Positions 49,976 to 61,583 of a stretch of DNA of 64,000 bases are shown piece by piece. The first letter of the stretch is position 1. Each line of letters starts with the position of its first letter. Where the stretch lies: assembly GCA_009192285.1 (NCBI GenBank), contig WBVU01000010.1, forward strand, positions 248,001-312,000, written 5' to 3'. The notes beneath the pieces were generated by a model that saw only the letters and a program-made list of their open reading frames with translations, was not told where the DNA came from and did not search any database. The translations under genes and the position numbers were made by a program. Source of the stretch: Morchella semilibera. Lineage: Eukaryota; Ascomycota; Pezizomycetes; Pezizales; Morchellaceae.

Positions 49976-52894
49976 TTATGCCTCCTTCGCCTCTGGCTGC
50001 AACTTGAGGTTTGCCATAATGTTTTCTAGCCCCTCTGTTCCAGACACCTTATCCTTATCCACCTCTTCCGACAAAACCTTAACACTCTCGCAATCCTTAA
50101 CAAGGAAGTGCCACAGGCCTAGTTCTTCAAACTTATCTAGGCGCTTTAAACCGGCTTGTTTAATATAGTTCTCCAGAACCGGCCATACCGTAATATCGGC
50201 AAGACTAATCTCAGGCCCCGATAGATACCGCTTTGTCCTAAACAAATACGCATCCCAAATTGCCAATTCAGCATCAATTGCGGTCTGGTTATCACTTTGT
50301 AATACTTTGTGTAGTCTTTCACTTTCCTGCATCTGCTGTAGAACCTTCGCAAAAGCGGCCCTTTCATCAACAAGAGACGGTAGCAGAAACTTTTCAGGGT
50401 CCTTGGAGGGGTGGAACATTTCAATGTACTGAAGAATTGAGAGTGCCTCACAAACTATTGTTTTTTCGCGGTCAACATCCACAAATACTGGAGTGGTGCC
50501 TCGAGGGCTCAAAGCACGGAAGGAGGGCGAATCAATTTCACCGGGCTCGAGCTCATGAGGAGAAAATTGAATCCCTTTCTCCAGTAGGCACATGCGGGCT
50601 TGCATGCTGCCAATATCACCTTTTGTAAAAAAGAGTTTTGGTAGCTGCGGGACAAAATGCAGGACATCAAAGCCCCCACCGTATGCTGCATCCCAGTCAA
50701 AGTCGCTTTGGTGGTTTTCGGAGCCAAAGGCTTCGATCAGCTTTTGGGTTTCCGGATCGTCACCATTGACAACAGGCCGTGGATCTTCCTCGGACTTGGA
50801 GACGGCACCTTGACCCCATATTTCTTTTTCGTCGGCTGAAAGGAAGGTCCCGATATGGCGGAATGTTAAGGAGATTCTTTCGCCGTTGTGAGACATCTCC
50901 TGGGCGTTCTTGAGGCTCTTCTCACGACGGTCCTGTCGGATTCCGTGAAGCCACTTTTTGTTTGTTTCAAGACCTAGGACAAACATCGAGTTATGGGGAA
51001 GTGGTATACGCTGGGTTGTTCGTTCTGGGCCAGAGCCTTCTGGCCGGTTTGAACTCCTCTTGGGTGACGCTTCGGCAGCTTTCTTTGCGGCATCCTTTTT
51101 TGTTCGGAGAACCATGGTTCGCTGAGCACCCAGACTGACATTGACGATTTTGGACCCTCGCACGATGTCGAGGGTCTTATCAGAGTGTTCGGATATGTAA
51201 TCATTGCCATCGCGGTAGTGTTGAATTAGAACATGGTTCACAGGATGTTTCAGGACCCTTTGGACGCATCCCACTATAAGCTGTACCGTTGGAGAGAATG
51301 GGAGAAGAGGAGGCGACTCGTCAGCTGGATGGCGATATATCGGGAAGCTTTGATATGATGTTAGTCGCGAAGAAGAAACCGATTACTGATCTCAAGCATA
51401 CCTTCCGTCATCATTAATTACCCCCTCCACTGCGACCATTCTCGGGACCTCGCCACCTCGATGGTACATAGTCCTCCAGGCCACCTCTCTCTTTAGGTTC
51501 TCGAATGCCAGTCTAGCCAGGGGTTGAGGCAGGATATTATTGACCAGATTTGAATCGCCTTCACCAAGGAAATCACCTTCTCCCATGATTGGGGATTTTG
51601 AATCGAACTTGTGGCTCCCGGGAGGACTGCTACCTTGGGAGACTGTATTCGACTTGTCGCGTCTCGAACTGCCTGCGTGTGATTTCTTCTTTCTATGTTC
51701 CCTATATACCTTTTCGTCTTTTTTCTTCCCCTCATTGCCAATATTATTGCCCGCGCCTGATCCGGATGCCTCAGCTGCCTCATTTCTGGATATTGACCCC
51801 TTTGAAGCCCTTTGAGCACTTCTTACTGACTTCAAAACCACATTACTCTCTTCACTAATCGGCGCCAGATCAGTTGGGATTAGGTGGACATCGTCAACCG
51901 GCGGGGAAGCCGAACTTTCCGCCGTAACTCCCTTGATAGGCCCTGCAGATGAGTTCTTAGTGCTCTCACCATTACCACCATCACCTGCCACCTTTAGCCC
52001 CTCCACCATTGCAACCAACTGCTCTTTCGAAAGATTGGTGGCCCCCAATTGAATACTGGCTGATCCGTTATCGCTATTACTATTGCCCCCAGCCTTCAAC
52101 CTCTTTCTCTCCCAACTCCTCACCAATAACCCACTCCTAACTTCTTCCACCCCATAATCTTCAGCCATGACCCTTAATGACTGCTGGTGTGCCGTTAAAT
52201 TCCTGTATCCTAGACAGTCCTGCAACACAAAAATCCTCAAACCATGGGTGCTTGCATCGGCTGCCGTTGCAAGAACACATATATTGGTGAGAACTCCACA
52301 TATATACAACTCCGAGACGAACCGCCCTCTTAGCGTCTCAATAAGACCTGTCTCTTTGAAAGCTGAGAACCATGTCTTTACCAAGACCTTATCAGGCGGT
52401 GAGATCGACGAAACGATTGATGGGTGAAACTCGCACGCGGGAGTCCCCGGCTTACACGGTGGATGACTGCTCTCAATCGCCAGGAACGCGTCGGAGCGTA
52501 GCGGGGGTCTTGCGCCATTCGCAAGCTTCGGCTTAGGGCTAGGGAGCCTTCTACTTCCCGGCGTTGTTCCTGCCCCTACTGCTCCTCCGCCGGCCTCATT
52601 GCCGTTGGCCTTGTGGTTGTTGTGCTCTGTCTCTGAGTCGGACGAATCGTCGTCGTCTCTAATTATGAGTACAGTCTGTTGGTTGAGAGGGTCGTTAAGG
52701 TCACGTGGTTTTTGGTGCTCGCTCCGCACCCAGATGACGTCGCCACCGTTTGCGCGGAAGTGCGGGACGAAGGCTTTGATATTCTCGACAAAGGACGGCT
52801 TCCCTTGAGGGGGGCCGGCCATGATGCAACGGCCAATATCAGGATCAAGAAACTCATTCTGGATTCCTAGGACGAGGAGGGCGCTACGAGCCAT
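49976..52894 (-). CDS. Isochorismatase-like/AlkB/GST fusion protein
   Basis: Exon 1 is 51402-52894 and exon 2 is 49976-51347. The 54-nt intron (GTATGC...AAAG) joins them in frame, giving 954 residues. Residues of about 5-270 are isochorismatase-like (ALLVLGIQNEFL, VLVKTWFSAFKETGL, YICGVLTNICVLATAADAST), with an acidic, Ser-rich insertion near 85-125. Residues of about 300-490 are disordered and basic. Residues of about 498-680 are AlkB-like, an Fe(II)/2-oxoglutarate dioxygenase of the nucleic-acid-demethylase type. The metal ligands are H552 and D554 (HSD) and H632 (WLHGI), and the arginine pair is in RISLTFR. Residues of about 733-920 are a GST N- and C-domain (PVFVDVDREKTIVCEALSILQYIE, YLSGPEISLADITVWPVLENYI). 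The conserved AlkB lead-in YRHPADESPPLLPFSPTVQLI sits exactly at the exon junction. An upstream in-frame ATG at 53029 is less likely. The cellular role is not known to me. Confidence 0.88.
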
Positions 52895-54476
52895 GTTTAT
52901 AAGGATCTTCTTTTCGCTACCAGTACTTATGGGGCTGGCATATACTGATATAACTGGGCAAGATGAGAGTAAGGTTACTTGTATGCACTGCAGCTGAGGA
53001 AGGGGGGGGGGGGTAACAAAAGAGACCACCAGAGTTAATATAACAGAGTGTCAAGGACAGGATGAAGAGTGAAAAGGCGTGAGAGAACAAGAAACGAAGA
53101 AAGAGGGATTTTTGCCTCCTTTATTCTAATACCTCCACATAAAAGAATGCCAGAGAATGCCAGGAAAAGAGCAGGGAGAGCTGTGCGACTTGCTGCCGCC
53201 GCGGTTTTCTGGGCGATTGTCCCGAGAGTCTGGAAAGACTGAGTCACTAGTGTCTGTCCACTTTCACATTACTTGCACTTTCCTCTCAACTCACCCTCAC
53301 CCACACGGGAAGAGACATTGTGGTCACATCGTTTGGTTTGGGGCTCTGGGGCTCTGGGGGGGTTTGCGGTGAGTGGGATACCTGGCTGAGAAAGAAAGCA
53401 GACCCTGCAAATTACAATATGCTACCGGAAAAACTACATGTATGTACATGTATGTACCTAGCATTACCACGTATGGGTTTTTGGGCTTTCTGCAGGACTA
53501 CCCACATGAGGTGCTCTAGCTACCCTCTGTACCAACTCTGGAAAGGTCAACCCGCCAGTCAGTAGAGTTATTAGAGACTTTGCGCAAATGGAGTCAGTTC
53601 TATATTATATTTCAATTATCTAATTGATAGGCTATGGGATCGGCATCAATCAGGTTACCGGAAAATAGAGCTGGCTCCATTTACACAGAGTGTCTATTGG
53701 GAAAACCTGTGTGGGTTGAATTTTTTTTTATTTCATTTGGTGCCTAGTTGATTAAGGGAAGGGGGATAGGCCATGGAGAGATGATCACCAGCCACTCAGG
53801 CGCTTTTTTTTTTTTGTTTGATCCGTTACATGCTTGGTTGCTGCAAACCGCCGCCGCAGGCCGACAACGAACGCTGCTTAGTAGTCTGGAAAATCAATCT
53901 CGGATATCCGCATCACAGACCATCACCAACACTCGCAAAACTACTAACCCAGAGCAAACCAAGCTAGCTAGGCTTCAGGCCGTTCAGCAACTAATTAATG
54001 TGTACCTACATGTACATAATTTTACATAAATAAACACTCCTATTCTCAGGATCTAAACCATTATAGAACTAATTCCACCCGAATACGGCCAAGGCAGCTA
54101 GGCACCAAGCATAAATCCTACAATTATTGGGCCTTAGATCTCTCAGTAGATTTTTCTCTAGCCGGGTATTTTTACTAATACTACATACTATTACTTACTC
54201 AAATTCTTTGTGCAGTAGTCAGAATTACCCTAGTATCTTAACGATATTACTTGCCTGAACGATTCAAAAGCAAACAGAGATGGGGATTATTTCTTGAGGA
54301 CTTATCTTCTTATATGTGCGTGCCTTTTCTCGAAGAGTATCTTCCCACGACTACCACTCAAATTCTCAACACCTTAGTGCCGCTAAAATATTTATCTTAG
54401 TGAGGCTTTGAGAATATTTCGATATACAATTACAACTCATCCCCACGGACAAGTCAGCGTCGATTAATATCCAACA
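52895..54476. other. Divergent promoter region
   Basis: This region of about 1.6 kb lies between the fusion gene (-) and the CCCH gene (+). It contains three TACATGTA copies (two at about 53436-53452, one near 54006), a G10 run at about 53004 in the antisense leader and a T9 run. No gene is seen. Confidence 0.5.
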
Positions 54477-55833
54477 ATGGCCCCCAATCCCTCACAACCA
54501 CCCCCAAACAATACCGAAAGTATCCCAATACTCCATTACAACTATCTTCTTCTCCGCCAAAACGGGACAGTACTCCCTCTCGTTTCAGCAGCTGATCTCC
54601 CATTGACATTCACCGTGCTTCCACCAACCAGTCCAGGAATAATATCTCTTCTTCAGGAAATCTCTCACCCAAGAGCTTCGCCAGAGGTATTGGGAACTAC
54701 GTCGGTGCCAGCGGCAGCATTTACACCGCAAAATTCCAGTGGATTGGTTCAGTACCATGGCCAAGGCAAAGAAACCCAATCCTTGGGTCGTGAGAAATCT
54801 GCCACTACCCCTGCAGAGTCGGGGTGTTCTCGTGACGACGCAGAAATTCAGTCGAGGGCTACTCCGTCTTCCTCTGCTTTCTCTTCCGCTTCTTCTACAG
54901 AGGAATATTCAAAGAATGGTACACTTTACACCCATTCACATTCACACAAGAAACTATCCTCCCAACAAATAGTACCTTTGGAGGAGGGAGAAGGTGTTGG
55001 GCGACGTAAGGCCCGGCCTTGCGCTTATTTCCACAGAAGGATTGGTTGCAGGCGTGGGAAAGACTGTTTCTACATTCACACCCCTCCCACGGAGAAAGTG
55101 CACAAAGACACTAGAGACGGCTCAACCAGTTTACCGGGACGAGCTACTGACACCTCTTCCCCCGAGTCAATTTCTGAGAGAGAAAGGGATGCACACAGAT
55201 ACAGGAGTATTGGTGGCAAATGGAGAAGAGAAGAATATGAGGAGGTCGTAGCTCAAAAAGAAGAGGGGGATGGGGAGGAAGAGTGTAGTAGTGAAGTCAG
55301 AGGTAAAGAGGTGAATATTTACCAGCTAAAATTTATTTATTCTCATTATATGCCCGATCTTAGCACACTCTCATAGGCTTCTAGTTCATCCTTCTTTCCT
55401 TTTCTTTTTCTTTCTCTGAGCTGTACCTATCCCACCTGCAGCACAACCCCCCCCCCCCCCCCCCACTAGAGCGTTTAGCTTTGCTACAAGTCAACCCAAT
55501 AATAGTTATTTTCTGTGATTTGAGCTCACAAATACAATCACTTCCTCCCACCCTTTACCCTTCTCCTACTTTCTAACCCTACGCATCTCGCAGGACTCGC
55601 CGACACCACCACAACACATCAAAACGCACTGTACCTTCTTTTTGCGATTCGGCGAATGTGACTACTGGCCTACCTGCAAGTTCTCGCACGAGCGGCCTGA
55701 AGGAAGTTGGAAAGCCAGCAGTAGAAAGCTTACGACTACACTTCCCCCGAGAAGCTCGGGAAGTAGTAATTCTATTTCTAGCTTTGAGCTGTACGAAGAG
55801 AAGCCGAGAGTGGGGAAATTGATCTCATATTAA
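54477..55833 (+). CDS. CCCH zinc-finger protein
   Basis: The gene has two exons, 54477-55310 and 55594-55833, giving 357 residues. The N-terminal segment IPILHYNYLLLRQNGTVLPLVSAADLP resembles a small conserved fold near the start, then a Ser-rich linker. Two zinc fingers both have CX8CX5CX3H spacing. The first, near residue 181, is CAYFHRRIGCRRGKDCFYIH. The second, at the start of exon 2, is CTFFLRFGECDYWPTCKFSH. CCCH fingers usually bind RNA, so a role in mRNA processing or turnover is likely. The 283-nt intron is long for this window and contains a C18 run at about 55447-55464. Donor GTGAAT at 55311 was preferred over GTAAAG at 55303 because only it keeps the second finger in frame. No named orthologue is claimed. 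Confidence 0.82.
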
Positions 55834-58616
55834 CTGGTTGTGTTGACTCTCTAATTTTTGTCTCTTTTTTTTTTTTTTTCCTTGCGTACGGTATTGATGC
55901 AGAACCCAGTTTAACTTGCCCAGGCGCTGACTGGCACGTGAGGCCTGGCAGCTCCAATTTCAAATGCTTAGGCAAGATAAGGTCAGCCTTTTTTTTTTTT
56001 TTGGTGAGGTTCGTAGGGTGGTTTTTCCGGTGCCTTTCCTTCCTTTCCTTTCTAAGATCCTTGCGAATTTTGGGTTTCATATCAATAACATTTTCAAAAC
56101 CCATCTTTGATTCACTCCTACGAGTAGCTAGTATTCAAAAAAAATAAAAATATGACCTTCACCCATGGATTTATATTTTCTGCCTACTTCTTCTACCTAT
56201 TAAAGAACTCGCCGGCCTATTTTACTGTTTACTCATCGTTAATCATGCTCTCATAGCTCACCTCACCGAAATTAACGAGAAAAACCGGGATCCAATCTCC
56301 CCATCCTAGCTAGCAGGACAAACCTTTGACTTCGAACTAGATGACGCTCATAGACGCTTTGGCCAAGTTTCAACTTTTAGTCCGTGCGTTGTCCAGAACG
56401 GGTTAACCGTGTCCGGCCAGTACATGTAGTTTTGTATGTACATGTATTTAGTGTGATTCTTTAACTCTAAATTCAACCCACTCAGAAAAGTAGTTCACAT
56501 ATAAATTCTTATCAAGAGAGAGAGAAAAAGGTACATAGGGTTGATGACCAAATACCTACCGCCAACATGGAACCAACTGCATAAGATGGTAATGTTTTCA
56601 CGTCACGAGGCGATAGGTAACGAGTGAGATGTCGTGAATCCAATTGAAAGAACAAAGTCGCTTGGAGTATCGATTGATAGTAGTAGTTAGTGGTAGTAGC
56701 TACCTCGTTATAGAGTCGACTGCCGGTACTAAAACAATTTTGCGTTAGTGTTGTGACGGAAATACGGGGGGTGTGCCCCACATCTCAATATTCCATATCA
56801 TCGTGAACCATAACCAATAGAACTCTCGGCGAGACCAAAGTTATCACTGAGAGTACCAACTCAAAACTAGGCAGTAATCGACGATTTTTCCAGCTGGAAG
56901 ACCAACACGCAGTCCTGGTGTCGGGGCCAGGGGTTGTATGCCGGGCAAGCAAAAAAAAATGGCTCTTTTCCTGCGGGCACTCAAATGAACGCCGGCGTAG
57001 TGTACCAGCGTGTAGATATGCTAGGCCTGTGGATATCGATCCAATTAGCTGTGGAGGAGGATTAATCGATGAGACATGAAAGTACTCACAACAATGTATC
57101 GGTATGAGAAAACAAGCCCTAGTCCGAATTACGAGAGATCGAAAATGAACAGGCCAATATTCGGCTTTTTCATGACGCGTGCCCGATCCGGGCCACTTTA
57201 TCTCTCGTATTGCGTACGTGGTCTCATGGTGCTAGATGTTACTTGTGTGTAAGTGCCTGTACTCGTTCATGGGTTGTCACGGTTGAGAAGAAAACATGTA
57301 AAAATGATACCGTACTGCTGGGACCCTACCCGTCACCGAATTCAAATGATAGGCTTTAGCAGCGGATATCAGCTGTTAGACATGCTCTGATCGGACGAGA
57401 GTACGTGATGATCATTCTTGAGCTCCTACCTCATTGTACAACCTCTTAATACTATCAGCTTCATCAACTGCGCATGACACCTAGAAGCATGTGATCGGCC
57501 TGTGAAGGTACAGGCAGCTTCGACTAGGCAATTGTGGATAAAGAGTAAGGCTCCTTTTGTGAATTATGCTATCTGAGAGCTAATCGACGCACATTTATCC
57601 AAGTAACTTATGCAAAAGAGAACAGAAGTATAGCGGTAAGACCACCTCTTCTCTTGAGCAATAGACGTCAATTTGATGCAGACGGGTATGCTATGCAGGT
57701 ACAGTACGCACATATTTCCAGAAGCTATAGCCGTCACCATTGAGGTACACATTGCCCAGGTTCAGAGATCCGGCTAACACAAAGATTGCCCTATCCAACG
57801 GGGAAGTGAGTTTTCCTACTTTAGTTGATTGTCCGACGTAAGGTTTTTCCTAGGGTTTTAGACCCTATGTATTATCGAAACCTTTATTCCTGACAAGATT
57901 GTAACGCCGTCCGGCTTGACACCTGTCAGGACCAACTTGAGCCTGCCATCCGACCTTAGCATCTGAAACTATCATCCCGTCAAACAGCGGGTTATCAGGG
58001 GCGGGGGGTTCCGGGGCTGCTGTCTTAGGCCTGTGCAGTATACCATTATGTTCTACATGATATTGCCGTCGAGCAGTTTAGAAAGATTGATGTGTCTCTC
58101 AGGAGAACCCTTTTGGATCAATTCCGTCAGGCTTGAGAGATATTCACCGGGGAAATTCACCCCGTCATATTACAACTCGTATTATTGCTGACAAGGAAGG
58201 CCAGAGTTGTGGAAGGCCAAGGATGGGGGAGACCTGACACACCGCCCCCACCGCCAGAAAGGGTCCCGAAGGAGCTACAATAAATACCAAACCGCATCAT
58301 ACCATTATTATAACTACATGCATCGATACATTATTCACTTATTCGTCGTTACCACAAAACAGTAAAAAAAAAAACGATAACTACGCTCAGAATAATTTGA
58401 ATTCACACCGCTCATGAAATACACAAACAGCAATAACAAACAGCAACGCTTTCCTCCCTCCTTCAAAAGTAATACTAGTAGCATGATAGCGCAAATAAAC
58501 AAAAGAAAAAATTCCGGGATAAAAAACGCAACCAGAGATAATAGTGAAACGAAAAGGAAAGGCGAGAAAGGCACACGTTTGATAAAATTCAAAGGGTAAA
58601 GAGAACATTCCCTTTT
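55834..58616. other. Intergenic, no gene seen
   Basis: T-rich 3' flank is followed by a 2.5 kb AT-richer spacer with stop-rich frames. Two TACATGTA copies lie about 17 bp apart near 56422-56446. No gene or named repeat is recognised. Confidence 0.5.
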
Positions 58617-59983
58617 CTACAACTTTGAAAAGGTAGGCTTCTTCCTCTGCATGGTGGCCTTGATCGCATTCGGCACATCCTGAGTCTGCAATGCCGCGGC
58701 ATTCCACGATTGTGTGTATAGCAAACCTGCACGTGAGTTAATAAATAAAGGTCTTAAAACACGGCTTCAATCTTGAATACTAACCTTCCTGAACACTCCT
58801 CCCAACACTATAGTTCACCAAGGCTTTGGTGCTCTGCACCGCCACAGGGCTCTTACCCGCCAACGTGACACCCAATCTCATAGCCGCCTCCAAAGCCTCC
58901 TTCTTACTACCATATACCGCGCTAACCAACCCCACACGCAGGGCCTCCTCCGCGCCAAAGAAACGTGCAGTCATGGTGACATCCTTGACCCACGACAGCG
59001 ACCCCACAACCTTCGGAAGACGCGACAACGTGCCGATATCAGCAGCGAGCCCAATGTCAACTTCTTTAACTGCAAAGGTTGTCGAGCTCGCACAAATACG
59101 AATATCAGTTGCACAGGCGATGTCGATGGCGAGACCCAGTGAGAATCCATGAAGCACGGAGATGACCGCTGAAACAACACGAGGCGGTTAACACACGAAT
59201 CCAATTGGTCCATTCATCACCCCACAAAAAACAAACAAACGCGGGAAAACAACAACAAACATACGTTTATCACATCGTTCAGCCGCCGATATCGCATCTT
59301 GAAACTCTTGAATATGTTTCCTGAGCGCCCACGCTTTCCTCGCCGGATCAATCGGAGCCTCCTCGTCACCCTTTGCGCGCCCCCCCACCATTTCCATGTT
59401 CATCTCTAAGTCCAGCCCTGCTGTAAAGGCCTTCTCACCGGCACCCGAAAGCACGATGCAGCGTACCGATGAATCGCTCGAAAGACGGTCAAAGATCGAG
59501 CCATACTCATCCCACATCCTAGCCCCAAATTAGCCTAGGAGTAGAGTTTCAAAATAACGAAACAACCTACAGCTTATAAAACGCATTAAGTTTCTCGGGC
59601 CTATTAATCTCAACATGGGCGACCCCCGGGGCTGGAATAGTAACATTGAAATGCCTATAACTAGCATATGCCTCCGGGGGTGTCATAACGGGCTTACTAG
59701 TCTTGTGGTGCAAACTCGGGGCCTCCTCCATCGTGACGCTCTTTGGCTTTGGAGGTGGGGGCGGCGGCATCGCGAGAGATGCAGGGCTCATGGAGCGTGT
59801 GTTCTTCTGGGGTGACATCTTTTCGTGATCGTGATCGTGATCGTGATCGTGATCGTGGAGGTTGGTGGTTCTCGAAGATGGGGGTGCTGGGGGATGGGGT
59901 GAGTTTACCTGTTGCTGTTGCTGCTGGTGGTGGTGGTGACGGGGTGGGGATTGTACTCCGAGGGTTCGGGGGTAGCGCCACAT
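58617..59983 (-). CDS. Delta(3,5)-Delta(2,4)-dienoyl-CoA isomerase, peroxisomal
   Basis: This is a crotonase-fold isomerase that moves double bonds during beta-oxidation of unsaturated fatty acids. There are four exons in transcript order: 59571-59983, 59265-59518, 58785-59168 and 58617-58726, giving 386 residues. Core motifs are VEINRPEKLNAFYKLMWDEY, SGAGEKAFTAGLDL, PVISVLHGFSLGLAIDIACA and TFAVKEVDIGLAADIGTLSR. The two catalytic acids of the ECH1 subfamily, the Glu of KEVD and the second Asp of LAAD, are present, as is the Asp of AIDIACA. The protein ends SKL, a canonical PTS1 peroxisome signal. The N-terminus is unusual, with His/Gln runs and a His-Asp alternating repeat encoded by a GATCGT-type hexamer (59822-59857). 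A second ATG at 59818 (MSPQKN) would give about 331 residues, nearer the family length, and may be the main start. Confidence 0.92.
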
Positions 59984-60904
59984 GTTAAAGTATGGGGAAA
60001 TATATGGGAGAGGGTGGGTGAGAAACGTGAGACCGAGGGGATGGGGAAGGGGGGGGGACGTTAGCTAATATACAGCAAGCAGATAGCTAGGTAGACAGCC
60101 CCAACCCAAGAGACTTGATAGTAGACTGTAGACACGAAGCCGAGTACTGCTACCGAGGTAAATAACAGTTGGCTAGGCTGTCTGTTGGCGCTCTTTCGGC
60201 AGGGATGAGCAGAGCCGCGCACGATGTTCATTCGCGGAGTGTGAGACACACGTGAAGACGTGAAGGTTGGGATCGAATCTCGCGATCCCACCAAATACGA
60301 GGGTACAACCGTACAAGTACCGGATGCATAAGTACATGTATTCAGACGAAGGTCATCATCGTGGATACCAGACTCGAGATTGAAACGAAGCAACACCATC
60401 ACTAACTACTATTGCTTGTCGGTATTAATTTTTTTACAGTAGGTTACAGTACCCATGCTATATTAAGTACCGTTCATCACCTTCATCATTAAGCGCTTTC
60501 ATAAAACAAACAGAAACAGAGAGAGAGAGAGAGAAGGAACACATGATCTCAGGAAATCGGTCCCATGCCGTGCCGAACCATACCGTGCCATTCCATGCCA
60601 TGCAAAATTAGCCAACCTTTTTGTATGTAGAGGAGGACGAGGAGGGGAGGAAGAGTATATGAAACAAGAGCCAGAAACGAGCACTCTCTCGGCTTCAAAA
60701 TTTCAGAGGTCGCAATCTTCTTTCCCTCCGGACCCATGATAGATAATGAAAGTGGGAAATCGAAACAAAAACCAACCCAACCAGAGCCCAACCCAACCCA
60801 AAGCCCAACCCAACACCAATTAATAAAATAATGAAAAAAGGAAAGGAAATGAAATGAAATGAAAAAAAAAAAAAAGAAGAAGGAATGCCTTGTATGATTA
60901 ATCT
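59984..60904. other. Spacer between two minus-strand genes
   Basis: No gene is seen. The spacer contains the upstream region of the isomerase gene, a TACATGTA near 60333, (GA)n at about 60519-60535, and CCCAA and GAAAT short tandem units near 60777-60860 in the 3' flank of the membrane-protein gene. Confidence 0.5.
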
Positions 60905-61583
60905 CTAAATAGGCGTTGGGGCGGAGGTAGAGACGGCACGCTCTGTCTCCGTCCCCCCACGATCCCCAGGAACCAACCCACCACCACCACCACCCCCAGT
61001 CCGCTCCCGGACCGTCTCATCTTCACCTTCAGCTGCGCCCTGTTGCTGTTGCTGTTGCTGTCGCTCCTGCCCCTCCCCCTCCCCCTCCACACCCGTCGTC
61101 GTCCCCCTCTCCACGCTCCTCCTCACCCTCTCCACCTCCTCCTCCGTCGCGCCCCCCTCCACAACCTCCTCATACTTTGGCAGGCCCCCCCTCGCCCTCT
61201 CGGGCCTCTGCACATATGGAGGTGGCGCCTCCCCCATCCCCATCCCCATCCCCATCCCCTCCCCCAATCCCCATCCCACCCCCATCCCCACCACCACCAC
61301 CACCGCGATTATCCCGCCGCCGTCGTAGCTCCAGATCAGCCACAAGCGCGGTCCGCCTCACCCCCAGCGAGGCAAGCGCCTTACTGCGCTTGTTGCGCCG
61401 CCAGTACCAGAAGCTGCACATCACCAGGATGACGAATGCCCCGAGGATCAGGAAGTACATGTTGACGAGGTTGTCGGCGGTGGGGTCGTCGGCGTCGGGG
61501 TCGGGGTCGACGTTGGTGCGTGTGCGGAGAGCGGGCATTGGCATTGGCATTGGCATTGGTTGGGGAGTTAGTGGTGGGGGCAT
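60905..61583 (-). CDS. Single-pass membrane protein with PPxY-type motifs
   Basis: Exon 1 is 61362-61583 and starts MPPPLTPQPM, with a (MP)n run encoded by a hexamer repeat. An acidic stretch follows, then one transmembrane helix NMYFLILGAFVILVMCSFWYW and a basic stop-transfer RRNKRSKALASLG. Exon 2 is in another frame and reads APPPYVQRPERARGGLPKYEEVVEG, followed by a charged tail with a polyglutamine run, ending STSAPTPI. A GTGAGG donor at 61361 and an AG at 61229 or 61259 give a 133- or 103-nt intron, and both restore the frame. With the 133-nt form the product is 181 residues. PPPY and LPKYEEV are typical of fungal plasma-membrane or vacuolar adaptors that recruit Rsp5-type WW-domain ubiquitin ligases; that role is inference. 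The intron lies in G-rich tandem sequence, so the exact acceptor is uncertain. Confidence 0.7.

Noticed and set aside
36201-58275. Shared repeat end (AAAGGGTCCCGA at 36201 and 58258)
   Set aside because: Only about 12 bases match and the flanks do not align, so a common element is not supported.
61259-61303. Short GTGG...GGAG intron in the membrane-protein gene
   Set aside because: All GT donors in the GGT tract give introns divisible by three and do not connect the two frames. The donor at 61361 does.
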